Origin: Acidobacteriota bacterium
GTDB taxonomy: Bacteria; Acidobacteriota; Vicinamibacteria; Vicinamibacterales; CAVVIG01
Assembly (NCBI GenBank): GCA_003222535.1
Contig: QHWJ01000368.1
Coordinates: 1 to 40,573 of the forward strand
DNA length: 40,573 bases
Reading direction: 5' to 3'
Shown here: in pieces, positions 16,560-24,275 of the stretch
Layout: each line of letters begins with the position of its first letter
Position numbering within the stretch: position 1 is the stretch's first letter
Notes under the pieces: model-generated
The model's database searches: none
What the model was told of the DNA's origin: nothing
The model's input: only the letters and a program-made list of their open reading frames with translations
Translations under genes and position numbers: made by a program

Positions 16560-19043
16560 ATGCTTGCCCGACCTTCACGCGCGATCGCCCTCGCCCTTCT
16601 GATTCTTGCGCCCCTGTTCGTCTTTCGACACGGCGTCTCGGCGCAGGAGGATCAGAAGTACCTGCTGCCGCCGAAAGCGATCGTCGACGTGTTCGACGCC
16701 GAGCCGCTGCCGCAAACCTTGATCAACCCCAACCACCAGGCGGTGGCGCTTATCAAAGCGCACAACTATCCGACCATCGCCGAGCTCGCGCAGCCGATGC
16801 TGCGCCTGGCCGGGTCGCGCGTGAATCCGAAGACCAACGGTCCGCACAGGGCCTCCGGCCTGCCCGGCACCGGCATCTACTCGATCACGATGAAAAAGAT
16901 TGCCGGCGGCGCCGAAACGAACGTGACGATGCCGCCACAGGCACGGGTCTCGCACGTGAAGTTCTCCCCCGACGGCTCGCGGCTCGCGTTCCTGAACACG
17001 AAGAGCGACGCGGTCGAGTTGTGGGTCGCCGACACCTCGACCGGCGGCGCCAGGGCGGTGGTCAGCGGCGCGGATCGGATCAACGCCACAGCCGGCGATC
17101 CGTGCGACTGGCTGAAGGACAACGTGACGATGGTCTGCGCGCTCGTCCCCGGGGGCCGCGGCCAGGCGCCGACCGAGCCGGCCGTGCCGACGGGCCCGAC
17201 CATCCACGAGAGCGACGGGAAGGCCGCGCCCGCGCCGACCTACGAGGACCTCCTGAAAAACGCGCACGACGATGCGCTGTTCGATTACTACTTCACGAGC
17301 CAGCTTGCCGCCATCAACACCGGCACCGGCGCGAAGACCACCATCGGCCGGCCCGGCATCTTCAACAACGTGACGCCGTCGCCCAGCGGCCAGTTCGTGC
17401 TCGTCAACAAGGTGAAGAAGCCGTTCTCGCATCTTGTCCCGATGAACGGCTTCGCGCAGGACGTGGAGATCTGGAGCCGCGCCGGCGAGCTGGCGAAGAA
17501 GATTGGGGACCTGCCGTCGCGGGAAGGCACGACGCTCACCGGCGTCGAGCCGGGACCGCGCGGCTACCACTGGCGCGCGGACCAGCCGTCGACCATCCTC
17601 TGGGTGGAGGCGCTGGACGGCGGCGATCTGAAGAACAAGGTCCCGTTCCGCGACAAGGTCGTGTCGCTGGCACCGCCGTTCTCCGGGCAGCCAGTCGAGG
17701 TGGCGAAGACGGAGTGGCGGTACGGCGGCATCAACTACACCGACACCGGGATCGCGCTCCTGACCGAGAACGATCGCGCCTCACGCCGCACGCGCACCTG
17801 GATCATGGAGCCGGGCGCCGCGCCGCGGAAGGTGTGGGATCGCAAGCAGGACGCGGCGTACGACAACCCGGGCTCGCCGATCGCCCGGCGCGATGCGAGT
17901 GGCGGGCGTGGAGGAGGACGCGGCTCCGGCGGCGCCGTGATCCAGACCGGCGACTACATCTATGTCGCGGGCGACGGCGCATCGGTCGAAGGGGATCGCC
18001 CCTTCCTGGACAAACTGAACATCAAGACGTTGAAGACGGAGCGGATCTTCCGCTCCTCGTCCGAATCGCTCGAATCGTTCGTGGCGCCGCTGAACGACGA
18101 GATGACGAAGTTCCTGACGCGCTACGAGACGCAGAAGGAGGCGCCGAATTATTTCACGCGCGACGCGGGCTCGGACGCGAGGCGCGCCGTGACCCAGTTC
18201 AAGGATCCGCAGCCGCAGGTGCGCGACATCCTCCGGCAGTACGTCACCTACAAGCGCAAGGACGGCGTCACCCTCTCGGGCACGCTGTACCTGCCGCCCG
18301 GTTACAAGCAGGGCACGAGGGTGCCGGTGATCATGTGGGCGTATCCGCGCGAGTTCGGCGACGCCGACTCCGCCAGCCAGGTCTCGGGATCGCCGAACCA
18401 GTTCACCACGCTCCGCGGCGGCTCGCACATGTTCCTCCTGCTGTCGGGTTACGCGATCTTCGACAACCCGACGATGCCGATCATCGGTCCCGGAGAAACC
18501 GCCAACGATACGTACGTCGAACAGTTGATCGCGAGCGCGCAGGCGGCCGTCGACAAGGTGGTCGAGATGGGCGTCGCCGATCGCGATCGCATCGGCGTCG
18601 GCGGTCACAGCTACGGCGGGTTCATGACGGCCAACCTGCTGGCGCACTCACGGCTGTTCCGCGCCGGCTTTGCCGAGAGCGGCGCCTACAACCGCTCGCT
18701 GACGCCGTGGGGCTTCCAGGCCGAGCGCCGATCGTTCTGGGAGGCGCCGGACATCTACACGAAGATGTCGCCGTTCTGGTACGCGCATCAGATCAAGGAT
18801 CCGATCCTGCTGATGCACGGCGAGGTGGACGACAACACCGGCACGTTCCCCATCCAGTCCGAGCGCCTCTTCGCCGCGCTGAAAGGGCACGGCGCGACGG
18901 TCCGCTACGTGACGCTGCCGAATGAGGCGCACGGCTACGCGGCGCGCGAGACGCTGCTGCACGTGATCGCCGAGCGGCTGAACTGGTTCGACAAATACGT
19001 GAAGAACGCCGGTGCGAGGAGCACGACCGACGCGCAGCGATAA
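16560..19043 (+). CDS. Secreted S9D-type peptidase (glutamyl endopeptidase-like)
   Basis: 827 residues with a signal peptide ending near GVSAQ. Residues ~40-560 form a beta-propeller-like region and ~570-820 the alpha/beta-hydrolase domain. The catalytic triad can be read: S684 in GGHSYGGF, D757 or D758 in HGEVDDNTG, H791 in NEAHGY. The stretch SGAYNRSLTPWGFQAERR is typical of the S9D group that includes plastid glutamyl endopeptidase. It should degrade peptides in the periplasm. A low-complexity insert (GGRGGGRGSGG, ~445) probably forms a loop. The stop runs into a repeat and the broken S41 gene. Confidence 0.93.
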   Translation: MLARPSRAIALALLILAPLFVFRHGVSAQEDQKYLLPPKAIVDVFDAEPLPQTLINPNHQAVALIKAHNYPTIAELAQPMLRLAGSRVNPKTNGPHRASGLPGTGIYSITMKKIAGGAETNVTMPPQARVSHVKFSPDGSRLAFLNTKSDAVELWVADTSTGGARAVVSGADRINATAGDPCDWLKDNVTMVCALVPGGRGQAPTEPAVPTGPTIHESDGKAAPAPTYEDLLKNAHDDALFDYYFTSQLAAINTGTGAKTTIGRPGIFNNVTPSPSGQFVLVNKVKKPFSHLVPMNGFAQDVEIWSRAGELAKKIGDLPSREGTTLTGVEPGPRGYHWRADQPSTILWVEALDGGDLKNKVPFRDKVVSLAPPFSGQPVEVAKTEWRYGGINYTDTGIALLTENDRASRRTRTWIMEPGAAPRKVWDRKQDAAYDNPGSPIARRDASGGRGGGRGSGGAVIQTGDYIYVAGDGASVEGDRPFLDKLNIKTLKTERIFRSSSESLESFVAPLNDEMTKFLTRYETQKEAPNYFTRDAGSDARRAVTQFKDPQPQVRDILRQYVTYKRKDGVTLSGTLYLPPGYKQGTRVPVIMWAYPREFGDADSASQVSGSPNQFTTLRGGSHMFLLLSGYAIFDNPTMPIIGPGETANDTYVEQLIASAQAAVDKVVEMGVADRDRIGVGGHSYGGFMTANLLAHSRLFRAGFAESGAYNRSLTPWGFQAERRSFWEAPDIYTKMSPFWYAHQIKDPILLMHGEVDDNTGTFPIQSERLFAALKGHGATVRYVTLPNEAHGYAARETLLHVIAERLNWFDKYVKNAGARSTTDAQR

Positions 19044-19053
19044 TCTGCAGGGA

Positions 19054-19120
19054 CCACGAAGCCACGAAAGCACGAAGAAAACCACTGGGTTTCCTTTCCG
19101 TGTTTTCGTGTTTTCGTGGT
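19054..19120. repeat. CACGAA/TTCGTG hairpin repeat
   Basis: The left side has ccacgaa words and the right side ttttcgtg words, complementary over much of their length around 19085. It continues into the first codons of the S41 remnant. A close relative lies at 20531-20635. Confidence 0.75.
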
Positions 19121-19125
19121 CGCCT

Positions 19126-19946
19126 TTGATCGCGGTGTTTTCGTGGTTGCCTTGGCTGTTCGTCGTCGCGGCCGCGCAGACCGGGCCGACGCTCTCCAGG
19201 AACGACCGCGACATCACGTTCATGATGCTGCGCCAGGTCGAAAAAGACGTCCGGAAGCACTCATCATCGATCTCCACACTCTCCTCATGGAGATCGAGGA
19301 GATGGTCCACCGGGCGCGCGACGTCAGCGAGCCGGTAGGCCGCGATATTCTCGTGTGGAAGATGGCCGTGTTCCGCGACGCCGATCACGTCGACGCGATG
19401 ATCGGCAAGGCGCGGACCTACGAGACGCTCGTCCTCGACCTGCGCGGCAACGGCGGCGGCGCCGTCGACGCGCTGCGCCGGCTCGTGAGCCGCTGCTTCG
19501 ACCGCGAGGTGCACGTCGCGACCGTGCGGCAGCGCGAGAAGCGCGAACGCCGGATCGCGAAGCCCGCACGCGGCGGATTCCGCGGGCGGCTGATCGTTCT
19601 GGTCGACAGCCGGTCGGCGTCGGCGGCGGAGATGTTCGCGCGCATCGTGCAGATTGAAAAGCGTGGCGACGTGATCGGCGACCGCACCGCGGGCGCCGTC
19701 ATGTCGTCGCGGATCATGCCGCACAAGGTCGGCGTCGCCGGTGTCTTCTACGCGACGTCGATCACGATCGGCGACGTCCGCATGGCGGACGGCGCGAGCC
19801 TCGAGAAGACGGGCGTCACGCCCGACGACCTGGTCGTGCCGTCACCCGCCGATCTCGCCGCGGGACGCGACCCGGTGCTCGCCGCAGCCGTCGCGATGGC
19901 CGGCGGCTCCATCACCCCGGAGCAGGCCGGCCGATTGTTCAGGTAG
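19126..19946 (+). pseudogene. Broken S41 (tricorn/C-terminal processing-like) peptidase
   Basis: The 5' part reads LIAVFSWLPWLFVVAAAQTG (a repeat-derived signal peptide) then FMMLRQVEKDVRKH, the usual start of acidobacterial secreted S41 peptidases. Around 19248-19262 the frame changes, and the sequence resumes with the far end of the protein: VGRDILVWKM, LVLDLRGNGGGAVDALRRLV, IVLVDSRSASAAEMFARIV (the catalytic SxSA region) and GDRTAGAVM. The intervening ~200 residues, including the PDZ domain, are missing. Both parts fit one protein, so this is an internal deletion plus frameshift. The C-terminal half is well conserved, suggesting recent loss. The TTG start is a guess. Confidence 0.75.
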
Positions 19947-19949
19947 ACT
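19944..19949 (+). promoter_or_regulatory. -10 box TAGACT for the cytochrome-b-like gene
   Basis: TAGACT overlaps the stop of the S41 remnant and lies 6 nt before GTG 19956. Confidence 0.4.
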
Positions 19950-19955
19950 TCCGCG

Positions 19956-20528
19956 GTGCCCACCGCGATCGACGTCTCCTCGGTCGCCGGATTGATTGCC
20001 GTCGGCATGTTCACGGCGCAGATTCTGCTGGGGCTGCTGCTGTCGGTCGGCTACAACCCGATCCGGCACTGGCCGCGGCAGCGCTGGATCAAGCTGTTCA
20101 CGCTCCACAACTGGCTCGCCTACATCGGCCTCGGGACGGCCTTCATCCATCCGACGATCCTGCTCGCCTCGTCCGACGCCGGGTTCCGCCCGTTCGACAT
20201 CGCCGTGCCGATCTGGTCGCCGACGCAGCCGATCCCGAACACGCTCGGCGCGATCGGTTTCTACCTGATCGCGTTCGTCGTGCTCACGTCGTCGGTTCGA
20301 CGGGTCTTCGGACGCCACCGCTGGAAGCAGCTCCACTACACGGCGTACGGCGCGGCCGCCGTGTTCTTCGTCCACGGCGTGTGGGCCGATCCGCTGCTGA
20401 AGAACCGCACGCCCGACTTCATCGACGCCGAGAAGGTCTACGTCGAGGGGTGCGCTCTGCTCGTGGTCGCGGCGAGTGCCTGGCGAGTGAGACAGCGGAC
20501 GGGACCGAGGGGACGGAGCGCTGAGTAA
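19956..20528 (+). CDS. Ferric-reductase-like transmembrane (cytochrome b type) protein
   Basis: 190 residues with about five hydrophobic segments. Histidines in pairs within helices (LFTLHNWLAYIG, GTAFIHPTILL, KQLHYTAYG, AVFFVHGVWADP) suggest haem b ligands, as in the ferric-reductase-like membrane domain. No flavin or NAD domain is attached, so electrons must come from a partner. The GTG start follows TAGACT by 6 nt. A hairpin repeat ends the gene and separates it from convergent genes. Confidence 0.75.
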   Translation: MPTAIDVSSVAGLIAVGMFTAQILLGLLLSVGYNPIRHWPRQRWIKLFTLHNWLAYIGLGTAFIHPTILLASSDAGFRPFDIAVPIWSPTQPIPNTLGAIGFYLIAFVVLTSSVRRVFGRHRWKQLHYTAYGAAAVFFVHGVWADPLLKNRTPDFIDAEKVYVEGCALLVVAASAWRVRQRTGPRGRSAE

Positions 20529-20530
20529 CT

Positions 20531-20635
20531 AAGGCCACGAAAGCACGAAAACCACGAAATACACGAAAACTGGATCTCCAGTTTCGCGTCTTTTCGTGTG
20601 TTTCGTGTGTTTCGTGTGTTTCGCGGTTGCTTTCC
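20531..20635. terminator. Long CACGAA/TTCGTG hairpin between convergent genes
   Basis: Left side cacgaaa words, right side a run of three 9-bp units cgtgtgttt. The centre is a perfect AAACTGGA-TC-TCCAGTTT stem (20567-20584). Placed between convergent genes, it may act as a bidirectional terminator; otherwise it is a dispersed repeat related to 19054-19120. The rest of the 167-bp gap holds nothing recognisable. Confidence 0.55.
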
Positions 20636-20695
20636 TCCGTTGCTTCGTTTCTTGTGTGATCCCGTTCCCCTCCGTCTCCTCCGCCGGTCTGGCGA

Positions 20696-21556
20696 TCACT
20701 TCAGGCTCACCACGTAGTCTTTGAAGTAGCTGGTCGTGTCGGTCTTCGCCCAGAGGCCGACCTTGCCGGCCACCGGCGGGCGGAGCACGGCGTTGTTGGC
20801 CGGAATGAGGTCGGGATTCGGCGGCGTGTTGTTGCGGCCTGGCCCCGGCTGACTCCCGAGCGTGTACTCGAGCGCCAGCTCTCCATCGAGCCACGCCTTG
20901 AGGTCGGCGCCGTCAATCGTGAGCTTGAGCTCGTGCCACGCCGCGCGATCGAGCATGAACTTTTTTGAGCGATCGCTGAAGCGCATGTTCCGGCGCATGC
21001 CGTTGTGGAACTCCCACAGCGCGACGTTGTTCTCGGTGTCGTTGTAGCGGACGGCCAGCCAGTCTCCGTTCGGCTTCACGTTGAAGAGGATCCCGGAGGC
21101 TCGATCGGCGTCGCCGGCGATCGTCTTGAATTTCACGCTGATCGCGCCGTTCGTGAAACTGTCGAGGCTTCTCAGCACCGCGACCGGGAAATACGCGAAC
21201 TGCTTCGCGTTGTCCATCAGCTCTTCGTTCGACGTGCCGTAGAGCTTGCGCGCGCTCTCGATGAGCAGCTTCGTCGGGTTGTCCTTGCTCGCGACCCACG
21301 GCCGGCCGTCCACCATGATCACGTTGTCGGCGCCGTCCCGCGCGACCAGCCATGTGCCCACCATCGGCTCGAAGGCCGCCGGCGGCCTGCCGACCTGTTC
21401 CCTGCTGAGATCGACCTTGATGTCGGCGGCGAGAGCCTGGACGCTTGGCTGAAAGCCTCGCGCTCCGATGATCGAAACCGCGAGCAGCGCTGCAACCGCG
21501 AGCAGTGCAGCAGCCGCAATCCGCAATCCGCAATCCGTAATCCGCAATGTCTTCAC
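20696..21556 (-). CDS. Secreted glucanase-fold (DUF1080-like) protein
   Basis: 286 residues. The mature part has a concanavalin-like beta-sandwich pattern: SVKFKTIAGDADRASGILF, then NGDWLAVRYNDTENNVALWEF, WHELKLTIDGADLKAWLDG and KVGLWAKTDTTSYFKDYVV. This fits the DUF1080 (3-keto-disaccharide hydrolase-like) or LamG family, which binds or cleaves sugars outside the cytoplasm. The exact substrate is unknown. GTG 21556 is the start: a perfect AGGAGG lies 7 nt upstream. The signal peptide begins VKTLRITDCGLRIAAAALL, and its first part is translated from a 7-bp repeat array at 21514-21548. It lies 68 bp after the ABC permease gene. Confidence 0.8.
   Translation of the reverse strand: MKTLRITDCGLRIAAAALLAVAALLAVSIIGARGFQPSVQALAADIKVDLSREQVGRPPAAFEPMVGTWLVARDGADNVIMVDGRPWVASKDNPTKLLIESARKLYGTSNEELMDNAKQFAYFPVAVLRSLDSFTNGAISVKFKTIAGDADRASGILFNVKPNGDWLAVRYNDTENNVALWEFHNGMRRNMRFSDRSKKFMLDRAAWHELKLTIDGADLKAWLDGELALEYTLGSQPGPGRNNTPPNPDLIPANNAVLRPPVAGKVGLWAKTDTTSYFKDYVVSLK
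21514..21548. repeat. Five tandem CCGCAAT heptamers inside a signal-peptide coding region
   Basis: Five uninterrupted 7-bp units, four identical and one CCGTAAT. They encode LRITDCGLRIA on the minus strand. The same word occurs in degenerate form at 7696-7800. Confidence 0.9.
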
Positions 21557-21624
21557 CCCCCTGCCTCCTGCGAACTCCTGCCCGTGCCGCTCGCCTGAAA
21601 GGCTCGCGCTCCTCCGATCGAGCA

Positions 21625-22953
21625 CTACCTTCCGAGACGGCCAACCAGGACGGCGCCAGCCACGACCAGCGCCGGCCAGATGCCATAGAACACGGCCGCA
21701 GCGCCTTTGGGCGGCACGGCGAGCGGATGCCCTCGGAAAATCGCGTCCTCGCTCTCCAGCGGCGGCTTGACGCCCGCGAGCGCGTAAATTGTTTCGAGGA
21801 CGCCTTCCGCGGTCGTCACCCGGCTCATCTCCCGGCGGCCGCCGAGCTCGTACCAGATTTCACCGTAGTGCGGCGCATTCTGCTCGAACAGACCGATCGA
21901 CGTCGCCGACACGTACTGGACCTGGACCTTCGGCAGGACACGCCGCAGCTTCGCGATCGCGCGGTGTTCGAGATCCGCACGTCGAGGATCCTCCGGGGCC
22001 AGGTGCGCCTCGATGCGCAACGGCGCTCGAATGCGCGCGAGCGCGACTTCGTCGGCCTCCGGGAACGAGTTGATGCGGCTCTCCGATGTGTCCCAGCTCG
22101 GCGTCGCAAACGCGCAGCTGAAGACGACGGCCGCGGTGAGCGCGCCCAGTGCAATCGACTCGTGAACGCGGCGCCGCACCGCGACGCCAAGCCGAAGCCA
22201 CACGGCCGCGAGCGCGAGGCCCGCCAGCACGAGCGTCAGCGCGATGAGCACGACATCGAGCCGGATGAGGCCATGCTGGAACCCGGCGATCATCGCCGGC
22301 GGCGTGTAGCCGGCGACGCGCTCCCAGACGCCGCCCTGCACCGCGGCGATGAAGTTGACGATCCACGTGCCGACGGTGACGCTGAGCGTCAGGATCGCGG
22401 CCGTCGAGGGATGCTCGGTGAGCGCGGCGGCGGCCGCCGCGAGCGCGATGGTGAGGCCCGCGTTGAGCAGATGGCCGAACGCCACGGCCGCGAGCTCCGG
22501 AGGGTAGATGCTGCCGCCATAGCTCTTCCAGAGCAGGACCGCGGCGGCCGGGGCCGTCGACGCCACGATCCAACCGCCCAACAGCACCAGCGCTTTCGCC
22601 CCGACGCGCGTGAAGGCCGACATCGGGTGCTGCAACTCGATCTTCAGCGCCCCGCTTTGTCGATCGCCGGACACGAGACGGATGCCGACAAACGGCAGCA
22701 GAAACACGGCGGCGACCTCGCAGGCGCTGAACGTCGGCGCCCAGACGCCGATGAGCGGAGAAAACGCCTCGCCAACGCCCGCGCTGGTGCCGTTGAGGCC
22801 GCTGGCCTCGGCGTAGGTGCGGACCGCGCTGATGAAGGTGACGCCAACGAGCGGACCCATGGCCAGGAGCATGACCCACCACGCACGCGAGGCGACGAGC
22901 TCGCGATACTCTTTCTTCAGCAACCACACGTAAGGTCTCACGGCGGCGCTCAT
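21625..22953 (-). CDS. ABC-2 type transporter permease
   Basis: 442 residues. It starts with a cytoplasmic helix typical of ABC-2 permeases (WLLKKEYRELVASRAWWVM). About six hydrophobic segments follow, with FVGIRLVSGDRQSGALKIEL between early helices, a pattern of export permeases of the GldF/NatB type. A soluble stretch of ~110 residues (~290-400) precedes a last C-terminal helix. The matching ATPase is encoded upstream on the same strand, 231 bp away, with the gap filled by hairpins. Start ATG 22953 lies within the stem of the first hairpin. The substrate is unknown. Confidence 0.82.
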   Translation of the reverse strand: MSAAVRPYVWLLKKEYRELVASRAWWVMLLAMGPLVGVTFISAVRTYAEASGLNGTSAGVGEAFSPLIGVWAPTFSACEVAAVFLLPFVGIRLVSGDRQSGALKIELQHPMSAFTRVGAKALVLLGGWIVASTAPAAAVLLWKSYGGSIYPPELAAVAFGHLLNAGLTIALAAAAAALTEHPSTAAILTLSVTVGTWIVNFIAAVQGGVWERVAGYTPPAMIAGFQHGLIRLDVVLIALTLVLAGLALAAVWLRLGVAVRRRVHESIALGALTAAVVFSCAFATPSWDTSESRINSFPEADEVALARIRAPLRIEAHLAPEDPRRADLEHRAIAKLRRVLPKVQVQYVSATSIGLFEQNAPHYGEIWYELGGRREMSRVTTAEGVLETIYALAGVKPPLESEDAIFRGHPLAVPPKGAAAVFYGIWPALVVAGAVLVGRLGR

Positions 22954-23106
22954 CCTTCGACGGGCTCAGGATGAGCGGTCATGGTTTGCCTGTCGAACCA
23001 TGGGCAGTGGTCTCACTTCGGCCGGTGGGCAGACAAATCCGCTCGTCCTGAGCTTGTCGAAGGACGAGCCGTGGGATGCTCGTGGTTCGACAGGCTCACC
23101 ACGAGC
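22948..23106. repeat. Four hairpins with conserved loop and variable stems
   Basis: Stems: 22948-22956/22968-22976 (GCTCATCCT), 22980-22986/22996-23002 (CATGGTT), 23041-23049/23061-23069 (GCTCGTCCT), 23078-23086/23098-23106 (GCTCGTGGT). All are fully complementary. Loops are TCGACGGGCTC, TGCCTGTCG, GAGCTTGTCGA and TCGACAGGCTC; they are one motif read on either strand. It fills the gap between permease and ATPase genes. Confidence 0.9.
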
Positions 23107-23184
23107 GTGGGAACCGATATCGGCGCGCAGCAAACTAGACTGCTACCGAACCATGCGTTCTCCGCGTTCTCCGCGGTTCCTGTC

Positions 23185-23901
23185 TTACGTGAGCGCAAGG
23201 AAGACCTCTTCGAGATCGTCACTGGCGACGGCCGAGCCGGCGCGCGCCGCCGCCAGCGCCGCAAGCTCATGGATCCGGCCTTCCCCGCGCGCACGTCCGC
23301 CGCTCAGCAGCACGAACCGATCGCAGACGCGGGCCGCGTCTCTGATTTGATGAATCGACAGGAACATCGTCCGGCCCGCGGAGGCGTACGACCGCAGGGT
23401 CCCGGCGACGTCGCGGCTCTGGCGCAGGTCGAGGCCGTCGAACGGCTCGTCGGCCATCAGCACCGGGTGCGGCATGAGCAGGCCGATGGCAAGCAGCGCA
23501 CGCTTGCGCTGTCCCTTCGAGAGAGCGCCGATGGTCGTGTCGAGCAGCGGCGCGATATCCAGGCGGTCGACGACCTCGCCTCGCAGGGACGTGCGGCCGT
23601 CGAAGAAGCCCAGGGTGAAATCGAGCGCCCAGCGGACCGATTGGGAGGGCCACGGCACGATCGCGTCCGGGAGGTAGAACAGGATGGATGCGCGCTCCCG
23701 GGCGCTGAACGGCCGGCCATCCCGCATGAGCGAGCCGGCGTCGAGCGGCAGCACGCCGCCGAGACACTCGAACAACGTGGTCTTGCCTGAGCCGTTCGGG
23801 CCGATGAGGCCGAGCACTTCGCCCTGGAAAACAGAGAAGGAGACGTCGCCGAGCGCGATCAGCCCTCCGTAGCGCTTGGTGAGACCAATGGCCTGGAGCA
23901 A
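23185..23901 (-). CDS. ABC transporter ATP-binding protein
   Basis: 238 residues with Walker A GPNGSGKT (K40), a slightly unusual signature LSKGQRKR instead of LSGGQ, Walker B VLMADEPFDGLDL and the switch histidine in FLSIHQIRD. It energises the permease encoded next. The start is TTG 23901 by alignment with the family N-terminus (LQAIGLTKRYGGL); no good ribosome site is visible, so the start is uncertain. It ends just before the hairpin cluster. Confidence 0.93.
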   Translation of the reverse strand: MLQAIGLTKRYGGLIALGDVSFSVFQGEVLGLIGPNGSGKTTLFECLGGVLPLDAGSLMRDGRPFSARERASILFYLPDAIVPWPSQSVRWALDFTLGFFDGRTSLRGEVVDRLDIAPLLDTTIGALSKGQRKRALLAIGLLMPHPVLMADEPFDGLDLRQSRDVAGTLRSYASAGRTMFLSIHQIRDAARVCDRFVLLSGGRARGEGRIHELAALAAARAGSAVASDDLEEVFLALT

Positions 23902-23941
23902 GTCCTCATTTCTAGCGAGGCGCCGGGGATACTACCAATCA

Positions 23942-24272
23942 TCGTAGTCCCTGGTCCTTGGTTCTTCGTGCTTGGTCCGTCCCTGGTCCTTGGTCCGTAC
24001 TTGGTCCCAACCAGGTCCCTAGGTCCGTCCTTGTCCTTGGTCCCAGGTTCTTGGTCCGTCCCTGGTCCTTGGTCCGTCCTTGGTCCCAACCAGGTCCTAG
24101 GTCCGTCCTTGTCCTTGGTCCCAGGTTCTTGGTCCGTCCGATTGGACGGCCGGGGACCAAGGACCAAGGACCTCGGACCGGACCAAGGACCAGGAACCAA
24201 GGACCTCGGACCGGACCAAGGACCAGGAACCAAGGACGGACCAGGCACCAAGAACTAAGGACCAAGGACCAA
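23942..24272. repeat. ~330-bp GGTCC/GGACC low-complexity inverted repeat
   Basis: The left ~200 bp is made of TTGGTCC-type heptamers and the right ~120 bp of the complementary GGACCAA words, folding about 24145 into one very long imperfect hairpin. A subunit of about 80 bp is duplicated (starting ~24001 and ~24081), and a 33-bp subunit in the right arm is repeated (24171 and 24204). It occupies the whole gap between two minus-strand genes. No gene is supported. Confidence 0.9.
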
Positions 24273-24275
24273 GTC

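Noticed and set aside
17021-18925. 634-codon frame inside the S9 peptidase gene
   Set aside because: Arg-rich shifted frame; the S9D protein with its full catalytic triad explains the region.
23942-24272. CRISPR or transposon end
   Set aside because: Words are continuous heptamers without spacers, and no transposase or target duplication is visible.
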